Source: an uncultured Pseudomonadota bacterium
GTDB taxonomy: Bacteria > Lernaellota > Lernaellaia > Lernaellales > Lernaellaceae
Direction of reading: 5' to 3'
Length of the DNA: 6,892 nucleotides
Assembly (NCBI GenBank): GCA_937967875.1
Contig: CALBTQ010000742.1
Span: forward strand, 1 to 6,892
The stretch's first letter is position 1, and every line of letters starts with the position of its first letter. A program made the translations under genes and the position numbers. The notes under the pieces are model-generated. The model saw only the letters and a program-made list of their open reading frames with translations. It was not told the DNA's origin and ran no database searches. Of the stretch, positions 1 to 6,849 are shown piece after piece.

Positions 1-290
1 AATTTGAACGCAGCGGCGGCGTCGAGAAAGCGCTGCAGCACGTCGTTCTCACTGCCGGCGAAGGAATCCACGCCCTCGGCGGCGGCGAATTCGAGCAGCT
101 TGGCGTCGTCGGGTGCGGTGGAGGTGGCGACGATGATCTTGTCCAACCGCTTGCATTGCCGCAGCCGTTCGATGACGTGACTCAGCAGCGGCTTGCCCGC
201 GAGGGGCAGCAACACCTTGCCGGGCAGGCGTGACGAACCCAGGCGCGCCTGGATGATTGCGCCGACGATCGGGGCCTTTTTCACACCCAT
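1..290 (-). CDS. SpsF-type cytidylyltransferase (CMP-sugar synthetase), C-terminus cut off by the window
   Basis: The 96 visible residues are the N-terminal part of a cytidylyltransferase of the SpsF / CMP-KDO-synthetase-like family (CTP_transf_3), which uses CTP to activate an acidic sugar. The nucleotide-binding signature QARLGSSRLPGKVL is at residues 14-27, the segment IIVATSTAPDD at 52-62, and the family's GSENDVLQRF at 79-88. The ATG at 288-290 is chosen because AAGGAGG lies 10 nt upstream and the domain begins almost at once. Full members are about 230-250 residues, so well over half is missing. It is transcribed divergently from the nonulosonic acid operon that starts about 50 nt away, and its expected role is making the CMP-nonulosonate used by the Maf enzyme. 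Family assignment is secure. The sugar substrate is inferred from the neighbours. Confidence 0.9.
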   Translation of the reverse strand, partial: MGVKKAPIVGAIIQARLGSSRLPGKVLLPLAGKPLLSHVIERLRQCKRLDKIIVATSTAPDDAKLLEFAAAEGVDSFAGSENDVLQRFLDAAAAFK

Positions 291-300
291 CGCGGAAAAA

Positions 301-307
301 CCTCCTT
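301..307 (-). promoter_or_regulatory. Shine-Dalgarno of the cytidylyltransferase gene
   Basis: The minus strand reads AAGGAGG, a near-perfect Shine-Dalgarno, 10 nt before the ATG at 288-290. It decides the start codon of the divergent cytidylyltransferase. Confidence 0.75.
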
Positions 308-324
308 TTCCAATCGGCTTGCCC

Positions 325-353
325 TTGCCTTAACGGGTATGGTCCATTGTAAT
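325..353 (+). promoter_or_regulatory. Candidate sigma70-type promoter for the nonulosonic acid operon
   Basis: TTGCCT (325-330, 4 of 6 matches to the -35 consensus) is followed after exactly 17 nt by TGTAAT (348-353, 5 of 6 matches to the -10 consensus). It sits at the edge of the only AT-rich patch in the window, between two divergent genes. Transcription would begin near 360, downstream of the ATG at 339, which bears on the true start of the first gene. On the other strand TACAAT (346-351) overlaps the same -10. Its best upstream partner, TTGTGA (371-376), is 19 nt away, so the divergent promoter is weaker. Based on consensus matching only. Confidence 0.45.
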
Positions 354-1445
354 ATCACTAACAACCGTCATCACAACAGAGTGAAAACAATTTTGAACGA
401 AAAAAACAACGACAGACAATCCGCCGCTTCGCCGCTGGTCCTGTTGCGGACGCAGGCGGATCGGACCACCGGTTTCGGCCACCTGATGCGCCTGCTGAGC
501 ATCGGCGACGCGCTGCGCGAACGCGGCATTCGCGTCAAGCTGTTGCTGCACGGCGATGCGCCGGCGCAGACTCTGGCGCGCGAGTACGAATTCGAGCCCG
601 AGGCGGCCGGTCCGGAATTTACCCTTGCCGAGGTGCGCCGGGACGACCGGCCGGCCGGCGTGTTCGTCGATTCCTATCTGTATCGGAACGATTACCTGGC
701 CGCATGGCGCGCCGTCGGCGTGGGCGTGGGCGTCATCGACGACATGGCCGATCGCGGTCTGCGCGCCGATTTGGTGATCAACCCGAATGTGACCGCCGAG
801 GATCATCGCGACACGTATCTGGCCGACGGCAACGAAAATCTGCTGCTCGGGCTCGACTACATGCCGCTGCGCAAGGCGATCCGGCAGGAGCGCCAAAGCG
901 AGCCGGATGCGTTTCCGCGCTTGCTGATCATCTTCGGCGCGTCGGACATCGGCCACAAAACGGCCTGGGTGGTCGATGCGCTGGCCGGCGTCGACGAGCC
1001 CTACGCGGTGGATGTGGTCATCGGCCCGGAATCGCCGACGCTCGAGCTGATCAAGCAGGCGGCGGAAAAAGCGCGCAAGCGCGGACGCGAGGTGCTCGTC
1101 CATCACGCGCCGTCGCAACTGCCGCAGTTGATGGTGCGCGCGACGCTGGCGATCAGCGCGGGCGGAGTGACCGCCAGCGAGCTGGCCTACATGGGCCGGC
1201 CGGCGCTGTTGATTCCCACCGCCGAAAATCAGGTCGCCGCCGCGCGCCGCTGGGCCGATCTGAACGTACACCGGATACTCAAGCATACGGACGATCCGAT
1301 CGAGTTGCGCGCGGAGTTGCACCTGCTGCTGGGCGCGCCGAACCTGCGGTTGGCGATGGGCGCGAACGGCCGGCATCTGGTCGACGGCCGTGGCGCCGAG
1401 CGCATCGCCAAGCTGACCGACAATTGGTTGAGGAGACGGCAATGA
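339..1445 (+). CDS. pseG: PseG/SpsG-like UDP-2,4-diamido-2,4,6-trideoxyhexose hydrolase
   Basis: A GT-B fold, MurG-related protein of the PseG/SpsG family. PseG removes UDP from a UDP-2,4-diacetamido-trideoxyhexose, giving the free sugar that the nonulosonate synthase condenses. Visible marks are TGFGHLMR at residues 44-51 (His48 aligns with the catalytic His of PseG), VIDDMADRG at 132-140, LLLGLDYMPLR at 168-178, FGASDIGHKT at 199-208, and the UDP-binding segment SAGGVTASELAYMGRPALLI at 273-292 followed by TAENQ. The start is uncertain. ATG 339 is the only ATG before the conserved core but lies upstream of the predicted transcription start, has no Shine-Dalgarno, and adds about 32 residues before the core at residue 33. 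GTG 381 or TTG 393 are plausible alternatives. The stop overlaps the next ATG by 4 nt. The substrate could be the pseudaminic or the legionaminic intermediate. Confidence 0.85.
   Translation: MVHCNITNNRHHNRVKTILNEKNNDRQSAASPLVLLRTQADRTTGFGHLMRLLSIGDALRERGIRVKLLLHGDAPAQTLAREYEFEPEAAGPEFTLAEVRRDDRPAGVFVDSYLYRNDYLAAWRAVGVGVGVIDDMADRGLRADLVINPNVTAEDHRDTYLADGNENLLLGLDYMPLRKAIRQERQSEPDAFPRLLIIFGASDIGHKTAWVVDALAGVDEPYAVDVVIGPESPTLELIKQAAEKARKRGREVLVHHAPSQLPQLMVRATLAISAGGVTASELAYMGRPALLIPTAENQVAAARRWADLNVHRILKHTDDPIELRAELHLLLGAPNLRLAMGANGRHLVDGRGAERIAKLTDNWLRRRQ
1430..1435 (+). promoter_or_regulatory. Shine-Dalgarno of the nonulosonic acid synthase gene
   Basis: GAGGAG ends 6 nt before the ATG at 1442. 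It lies inside the last codons of the pseG-like gene and fixes the synthase start, so the synthase can be translated by independent initiation as well as by coupling through the ATGA overlap. Confidence 0.7.
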
Positions 1446-2470
1446 ACGAGGTGATCATCGGCGGCAAGGCGATCGGTCCGGACCATCCATGTTACGTGAT
1501 CGCCGAGGCGGGCAGCAACCACAACCGCGACTGGAACATCGCGCTGAAACTCATTGACGCGGCCGTGGCCGCCGGCGCCGACGCGGTCAAATGGCAGACC
1601 TACAGCGCCGAGTCGATGTACTCGAAGAAGGCGCCGAACTTCGAGCACCTCAAGGAAAACACCTGGGACCTGATCAAGCGCATCGAGATGCCGCGCGAAT
1701 GGCACGCCGGTCTGGCGCGCGAATGCCGCGACCGGGGCGTGCATTTCCTTTCCACACCCTTCGACCTGGAGGCCGTCGAGCAGCTCGACAAGGTGGGCGT
1801 GCCCGCCTTCAAGATCGCCAGTTTCGAAATCACGCATCTGCCGCTGCTCAAGGCCTGCGCGCAAACCGGCAAGCCGATCATCCTCTCGACGGGCATGGCC
1901 GACCTCGCCGACATCGAGCTGGCGCTGGCGACGATCGAGGCCGCCGGCGGGCGCGAGGTCGTGCTGCTGCACTGCGCGATCGGCTATCCGCCGAAGTTCG
2001 CCGACATCAACCTGCGCGCGATGGACACCATGCGCCAGGCCTTCGCCCTGCCGGTCGGCTACAGCGATCACACGATGGGGCTGGTCGCCGACGTCGCCGC
2101 CGTGGCGCGCGGGGCCTGCATGATCGAAAAGCACTACACGCTCTCGCGCGCGATGGAGGGGCCGGATCATCCCTTCGCGCTTGAGCCCGACGAACTGCGC
2201 GCGATGATCGAGGCGATCCGCCAGACCGAGCAGGCGCTGGGTTCGGCCGTCAAGCGGCATACGGCGAGCGAGGAAGAATTTCATCGCGGCGCGCGCCGCA
2301 GTCTGGTCGCGGCCTGCGCCATCGCCAAGGGCGCGAAAATCGAGGAGCGGATGCTGGCGGTGAAGCGACCCGGCTGGGGCATTCATCCGCGGCACATTCC
2401 GCTGGTGGTGGGGCGCGAGGCGCGCGTGGATATCGAGGCCGACGACATCCTGACCTGGGAGATGGTATGA
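1442..2470 (+). CDS. NeuB/SpsE/PseI-family nonulosonic acid synthase
   Basis: A 342-residue sialic-acid-synthase family enzyme, normal length (about 340-350), that condenses phosphoenolpyruvate with a six-carbon amino sugar to make a nine-carbon nonulosonic acid. The TIM-barrel domain covers about residues 15-260: IAEAGSNHN (20-28), GADAVKWQTYSAE (45-57), FLSTPFD (102-108), AFKIASFEI (122-130), and the two metal-binding His expected for NeuB, His210 in YSDHT and His231 in EKHYTL. The C-terminal SAF (antifreeze-like) domain runs from about residue 285 with RRSLVAA, KRPGWGI (308-314) and LVVGR. GPDHPFALEP (240-249) resembles SpsE and NeuB/LegI proteins more than classical PseI, so the product (pseudaminic, legionaminic or related) is open. 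The start is fixed by GAGGAG 6 nt upstream. It overlaps both neighbours by 4 nt and acts between the PseG-like and cytidylyltransferase steps. Confidence 0.93.
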   Translation: MNEVIIGGKAIGPDHPCYVIAEAGSNHNRDWNIALKLIDAAVAAGADAVKWQTYSAESMYSKKAPNFEHLKENTWDLIKRIEMPREWHAGLARECRDRGVHFLSTPFDLEAVEQLDKVGVPAFKIASFEITHLPLLKACAQTGKPIILSTGMADLADIELALATIEAAGGREVVLLHCAIGYPPKFADINLRAMDTMRQAFALPVGYSDHTMGLVADVAAVARGACMIEKHYTLSRAMEGPDHPFALEPDELRAMIEAIRQTEQALGSAVKRHTASEEEFHRGARRSLVAACAIAKGAKIEERMLAVKRPGWGIHPRHIPLVVGREARVDIEADDILTWEMV

Positions 2471-3756
2471 AAACGACGTTTCTGACCGACCTGGAAACGC
2501 GGGTGGAGTCCGATCTCGGACGCATGATCCTGACCGGCGAGGCGGGCAATCGACGCGGCGAGTTTTCGGCGGTGGCCGACGGCGAGCGGGCCGTGGCGGA
2601 ATTGCAGGCGAGCGATCCGTCGTTGGCGGCGATGCTGGCCGCGGCGGGTGGGCTGGAGGCGCTCAACCTGTTGCATGTGCGGCGGGTGCTGGTCAAGGCG
2701 GAGAATCCGGCGATGGCCCAGGCGCTGGATCAGGCCGGTTACGTAAAAAAGGGCGAGCGCTACGAACTGCCGCTGCATCTGTCGTTCGTCGAGCGCAACG
2801 TGCGCGTGGTGTTCGCCGGCGGCGTGGTCGGCTCGCGCGAACTGTTGCGGGCGATGATCCGTCGCGGCGCGCTGCCGGTGCTGGCCATCGGCTACGACGC
2901 CAGCCTGCGCGACCGCTCGGGCTACACGGACCTGGGTCCGCTGTGCGACGACAACGCCATTCCGTTGTTGCGCACCAACAATATCAATCATCCCGCGATC
3001 GTCGAGGCGGTGCGCAAAGCTGCGCCGGATTACCTGTGCGTGTTCGGCTTCAGTCAGATGGTCGGGCTGGATCTGCTGGGTCTGCCGCGCATCGGCTCGC
3101 TGGGCATGCACCCGACGAAACTGCCCGAGGGACGCGGGCGTGCGCCGATTCCCTGGACGCTGATCAAAGGGCTCACCCGCAGCGCGGTGACGCTGTATTG
3201 GCTCAACGAGCGGGTCGACGCCGGCGCGCTGGCCGACCAGCGGCCCTTCGCCATCAATATGCATGACAACGCGGCGACGCTGTACGACAAGGTCGTCGCC
3301 GCGCAGATCGCCCAATTGGAAGAGGCGCTGCCGCGCATGATCGCCCACACCCTGCCGCGCGTGCCGCAGGACGAGGGGATCGCCAGCACCTGGCCGCGCC
3401 GGCGACCGGAGGACGGCGTCATCGATTGGCGCCTGGGCGCAGGCGAACTGTACAACTGGGTGCGCGGTCTGACGCATCCGTACCCCGGCGCATTCACGCT
3501 GCTCAAAGGCCGCAAGCTGCTGGTCTGGCGCGCCGAACTGGCGCACGGTTTGAGCGCGGGCGGGGCCGAACCGGGGACGGTCGTCGGCGTGATGATCGCC
3601 ACCGGCGAACACGACGGCTCGCTGCTGGTGGCTTGCGGCGACGGCGGCGTACTCGCGTTGCGCCACGTGCAATGGGAAGACGAAGAAGTGGAAATCGGCG
3701 CGGCGCGCCTGTGGGATTGGGGGCTGGTCGGCGAAGGCGTAAGGTTGGGCGTATGA
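2467..3756 (+). CDS. Formyltransferase (FMT/ArnA-like, two domains) with an N-terminal extension; likely sugar N-formyltransferase
   Basis: A 429-residue protein related to methionyl-tRNA and ArnA formyltransferases, which use 10-formyl-tetrahydrofolate to formylate an amino group. The formyl_trans_N domain spans about residues 112-290: RVVFAGGVVGSRELL (113-127), the catalytic-loop segment GMHPTKLPEGRGRAPIPW (213-230), and DAGAL (251-255). His215 and Asp251 match the catalytic His and Asp with the usual 36-residue spacing. The usual Asn two residues before the His is Gly213. A C-terminal FMT_C-like domain begins near residue 317 (VIDWRLGAGELYNWVRGL, then HPYPGAFTLLKGRKLLVW). Residues 1-108 are extra compared with FMT. 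Their end (about 68-104) looks like the tail of a GNAT acetyltransferase (ENPAMAQALDQAGYVKKGER). The operon context argues for formylating a nonulosonic acid or its amino-sugar precursor and not initiator tRNA. GGGAG 5 nt before the ATG and 4-nt overlaps on both sides support translational coupling. Confidence 0.88.
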   Translation: MKTTFLTDLETRVESDLGRMILTGEAGNRRGEFSAVADGERAVAELQASDPSLAAMLAAAGGLEALNLLHVRRVLVKAENPAMAQALDQAGYVKKGERYELPLHLSFVERNVRVVFAGGVVGSRELLRAMIRRGALPVLAIGYDASLRDRSGYTDLGPLCDDNAIPLLRTNNINHPAIVEAVRKAAPDYLCVFGFSQMVGLDLLGLPRIGSLGMHPTKLPEGRGRAPIPWTLIKGLTRSAVTLYWLNERVDAGALADQRPFAINMHDNAATLYDKVVAAQIAQLEEALPRMIAHTLPRVPQDEGIASTWPRRRPEDGVIDWRLGAGELYNWVRGLTHPYPGAFTLLKGRKLLVWRAELAHGLSAGGAEPGTVVGVMIATGEHDGSLLVACGDGGVLALRHVQWEDEEVEIGAARLWDWGLVGEGVRLGV

Positions 3757-5648
3757 ACCGCGAACATTTCGACAGCGAGCTGCTGGCCCGCAATTGCGCG
3801 GCGCTGGCCGAGAACAATCCGGAGTTTGCCGCGCGTCTGGCCAGGCTGGAACCGGCGGCCGACGTGTTCGCCCTGCCGGCGCCGGACGGCTCGTGGACGA
3901 TGATCGTCGGCGGGCGCCAGGTGCTTTCCAAGTACGCGCCGGAACGCGACGCGCAGCGGCTGGTGCAGCCGGAGTTGGAAAAATCTCCCAAAACGAAAAT
4001 TCTGATCGTGCTCGGTTTCGAGGTCGGCGCGGTGGCGCGGGCGTTGCTGGCGGGAACGGACGCCCAGTTGTTCGTCGTCGAGCCCAACGCCGGAGCGCTG
4101 GTCGCGGCCCTGGGCGCGGTGGATCTGACCACGGCGTTGCGCAACCGGCGGCTGCACCTGGTCGAGGGTGCGGAGAAGCTGTACTTCCACCCCGATTACG
4201 CCTACGGCATGAAGCCCGATCTGGCCGTGCTCGCGCTGCCCGGCTACCGGCAAGTGTACGCGGCGGAACTGGCGCGCGTGCAGCAGCGCATTACCGACCT
4301 GGTGCGCGGCCAGGACGTGGTCGTGTACACCAATCTGATGCAGCAGCGGCGCTGGTTTTCGCAGTTGTTCGACAATTTCCGCGACTACGTGTTTTTGCCG
4401 ACTATCGCGCGGCTGCGCGACGCGTTCGCCGGCGTGCCCGCCGTGGTCGTCGCCGCCGGGCCGAGCCTCGACAAAAACGTGCACCTGCTCGAGCAATGGC
4501 AGGATCGCGGCGTGATCATTTGTGTGGGCACGAGTTTGCGCAAGTGCGTGTCGATCGGCGTGACGCCGCCGATCACCATCGCGATCGAGGCGCAGGACAT
4601 CATGCGGCAGTTCGTGGACATCGCCGAGGTCGCCGACACCTATACCTTCTACCAACTTAAATGTTTTGCGGATTTGTGGCGGCTGCCGTCGCTGGGCTCG
4701 TTCACCTTCATCAGCAACCATCACGACGCCAAGTGGCTGGTCGAGCGCCTGGGGCACGAAGACGTGATGCTGGAAATCGGCGGCTCGGTGGCCACGGCGG
4801 CCTACAAGCTGGCGTTGCACCTGGGTTGCGACCCGGTGGTGCTCGTCGGGCAGGACCTGGCCTTCGGCGAGGCCGGGCAAAGCCACGCGGACGGCATCGG
4901 CACCGGCGGCGTGGAGAACATCACGCAGCAGAACATGACGCAGGTGCTCACCGACAAGGAGTCGGAGGACAAGAGCCTGGTGGTCGTCGACGGCTATTAC
5001 GGCAAGCCGGTGGTGACCAAGACCAACCTGCGCAATTACCTGATGTGGTTCGAGGAGCATATTCCGCTGGCGGTGCGCGAAGGCAAGCGGGTGATCAACG
5101 CGACCGAGGGCGGCGCGCGCATTCGTCATGCGCAGCAGATGTCCTTCGCCGAAGCGACCGAGAATTTTCTCGGCGAACCGCTGAACGTGCGCGAGCGTCT
5201 GGCCCGCTTCGATCAACCGCCGGAGCTCGACCTGGACCGCGTGGGGCAGGAGATCGCGCACACGCTGCGCCAGTTGCACGAGATGATCGACCTGGCGCGC
5301 GCCGGGCGCGAACGGGCGCACCAGGTGCAGCAACTGATGGCCAAAAAGCCGATGCCGGTCGAGAAGATCAACAAGCTGATCCACCACATCGATCGCGACG
5401 AAGCCAAACTCAAGGATGTGCTGATTACGCTCAACCCGCTCATTTCCTCGGTGGCCAATCAGGCGACGCTGATCGTAAAAACCTGCTTCGATTATTCGGG
5501 GCTGAGCCGCGAGGAAACGGTGCGGCTGAACATGAAGCACACCGCGACGATGTACGCCGGGCTGCTGGAGGCGGCGCAGATCGTCGGCGAAAAACTCGAG
5601 CAGGTGCAGCAGACGATCAAGGAGTTATCGGACCCGGCCGCGCTATAA
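3753..5648 (+). CDS. Maf / PseE-like motility accessory factor (6-hydroxymethylpterin pyrophosphokinase MptE-like), flagellin nonulosonate transferase
   Basis: A 631-residue protein of the motility-associated factor family (MAF_flag10, formerly DUF115), close to the usual size of about 600-660. Family members transfer pseudaminic or legionaminic acid from the CMP-sugar to Ser/Thr of flagellin in the cytoplasm before export. Residues 1-220 fit the Maf N-terminal domain (ILIVLGFEVG at 83-92, then LFVVEPNAGAL at 106-116). The core carries VVVAAGPSLDKNVHLL (231-246), a Cys-rich-like ICVGTSLRKC (256-265), VVLVGQDLAFGEAG (362-375) and VINATEGGARI (447-457). The last 150 residues are mostly predicted helical. 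No signal peptide or membrane segment is visible. The ATG at 3753 overlaps the preceding stop (ATGA); only a weak AAGG lies 8 nt upstream, so translation probably depends on coupling. The acceptor is inferred, since no flagellin gene is present here. It ends tail-to-tail with mutS2. Confidence 0.9.
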   Translation: MNREHFDSELLARNCAALAENNPEFAARLARLEPAADVFALPAPDGSWTMIVGGRQVLSKYAPERDAQRLVQPELEKSPKTKILIVLGFEVGAVARALLAGTDAQLFVVEPNAGALVAALGAVDLTTALRNRRLHLVEGAEKLYFHPDYAYGMKPDLAVLALPGYRQVYAAELARVQQRITDLVRGQDVVVYTNLMQQRRWFSQLFDNFRDYVFLPTIARLRDAFAGVPAVVVAAGPSLDKNVHLLEQWQDRGVIICVGTSLRKCVSIGVTPPITIAIEAQDIMRQFVDIAEVADTYTFYQLKCFADLWRLPSLGSFTFISNHHDAKWLVERLGHEDVMLEIGGSVATAAYKLALHLGCDPVVLVGQDLAFGEAGQSHADGIGTGGVENITQQNMTQVLTDKESEDKSLVVVDGYYGKPVVTKTNLRNYLMWFEEHIPLAVREGKRVINATEGGARIRHAQQMSFAEATENFLGEPLNVRERLARFDQPPELDLDRVGQEIAHTLRQLHEMIDLARAGRERAHQVQQLMAKKPMPVEKINKLIHHIDRDEAKLKDVLITLNPLISSVANQATLIVKTCFDYSGLSREETVRLNMKHTATMYAGLLEAAQIVGEKLEQVQQTIKELSDPAAL

Positions 5649-6849
5649 ATCCAACTCCACCACCGTCACGCCGTCGCTGCCTTCGCCGCGTTTGCCCGGC
5701 CGCCACGTGTGCGCGTATGGGCAAGCGGTCAGGTAGTCGCGCACCATGCGTTTGAGCACGCCGGTGCCGTGACCGTGGATGATGAACACCTGCCGCAGAT
5801 GCTTGCGCAGCGCTTCGTCGAGAAACGACTCGGTCGCGGCGAGGGCCTCGTCGCCGGTCATGCCACGCAGATCGATCTCGTTGGCGGCGGTGCGCGGATC
5901 GACGGTCTCCTCGCTCGGCGCGGGCGCGGCCTTGAGTTCGTAGGACGGCGCGGGCGTCACTTTGCCGGCCAACCGATGACGCAGGAAGCACTCGGCGGCG
6001 GGCAGGGTCATGCGCTTGTCGCGCACCTGCAATCGCACGCGACCTTTGTTGTCGGGCAGATCCAGAATCGTCCCCGGCGTGTTGAGGCTGCGCACGAACA
6101 CCTCGTCGCCGACGACCAGCGTCGCCCAGTCCGCGATTTCGTCGAGGTACTCGGGCAGCGGCTCGTCGGCCGGCGGCGGCAGAATCGTCTCGGTCTGCTT
6201 TGCGACCTTCTCCAGATGCTCGCGCGCGACTTCCGCGTCTTTGAACGTCGGTTGTTCCTGCAACTGGCGGATGATGTTCTTGATCGTAACGCGCGCCATC
6301 TTCAATTCGTCCTGCAGCTTGGCGCGTTCGCTTTCGGCCATCTTCGCCCGTTTCGCGCGCAGGTCCTCGAGAATGGCGTGCTGCTTTTCCTTGTCCGCTT
6401 CGGCTTGCAGGCGGGCTGCGTCGGTCTTGCGGATGAGCGCTTCGAGCTTGGCGCGTTCGTTTTCCAACTGCTGGATGATCACGTCCAACTCGGTGCCCTG
6501 GCCGACGGCAAATTCGCGCGCGCGGGCGACGATTGCGGCGGGCAGGCCGAGGCGTTCGGCGGTGGCGAAGGCGCTGGAACGACCGGGCGCGCCGGCGATC
6601 ATGTGGAAGGTCGGGGTCATCGATTCGGCGTCGAAGGTCATCGCGGCGTTGGCGAAGCCGTCGTGCGTCTGCGCCATGGCCATCAGCTCGACGAAGTGCG
6701 TGGTGATGACCGTGCGCGCGCGGTGATCGTCGAGGTGTTCCAGCACCGCCTTGGCCAGCGCCGTGCCCTGCGCCGGGTCGGTGCCTTCGCCGATTTCGTC
6801 GATGAGCACCAGGCTGTTGGGCACCAGTTCGGTGACGATGTCCTTGAGG
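5643..6849 (-). CDS. mutS2: Endonuclease MutS2, C-terminal half (5' part missing at the contig end)
   Basis: The 401 visible residues are the C-terminal half of MutS2 (whole proteins about 780-800), a MutS-like ATPase and nuclease linked to suppression of homologous recombination and, in some bacteria, to rescue of collided ribosomes. The Walker B motif SLVLIDEIGEGTDP starts at fragment residue 12 (Asp-Glu codons at 6795-6800), followed by the ATPase segment TVITTHFVELMAMA and APGRSSAFATAERLGLP. A long charged coiled coil covers about 6230-6510. The C-terminal Smr nuclease domain (about 5643-5880) has EIDLRGMTGDEAL and IIHGHGTGVLKRMVRDYL. Walker A and the N-terminal domains are off the contig. 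Any reading past 6849 uses adapter sequence. The stop TAG at 5643-5645 lies inside the last two codons of maf, a 6-nt convergent overlap. MutS2 is a housekeeping neighbour with no evident link to glycosylation. Confidence 0.95.

Noticed and set aside
400..406. Run of seven A bases near the start of the pseG-like gene, a possible slippage or phase-variation tract
   Set aside because: The run is short and may lie in the untranslated or poorly conserved leader; nothing suggests length variation.
714..738. Tandem GGCGTG hexamers coding VGVGVGV in the pseG-like gene
   Set aside because: Only about three short units, in a hydrophobic beta strand before the VIDD motif; too short to suggest phase variation.
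704..1441. Upstream extension of the synthase frame inside the pseG-like gene, suggesting a fusion
   Set aside because: The upstream residues are Arg/Ala-rich shadow sequence of the pseG frame; the conserved synthase starts at ATG 1442 with a good Shine-Dalgarno.
2383..3672. Minus-strand frame of 429 codons exactly opposite the formyltransferase
   Set aside because: A mirror frame of the real gene with the same codon-bias cause; no family features or ribosome binding site.
3054..5540. Very long minus-strand open frame opposite the formyltransferase and maf genes
   Set aside because: GC-rich codon bias on the plus strand removes stops from antisense frames. The translation is His/Arg/Gln-rich low-complexity sequence with no recognisable domain, and the plus-strand genes carry clear motifs.
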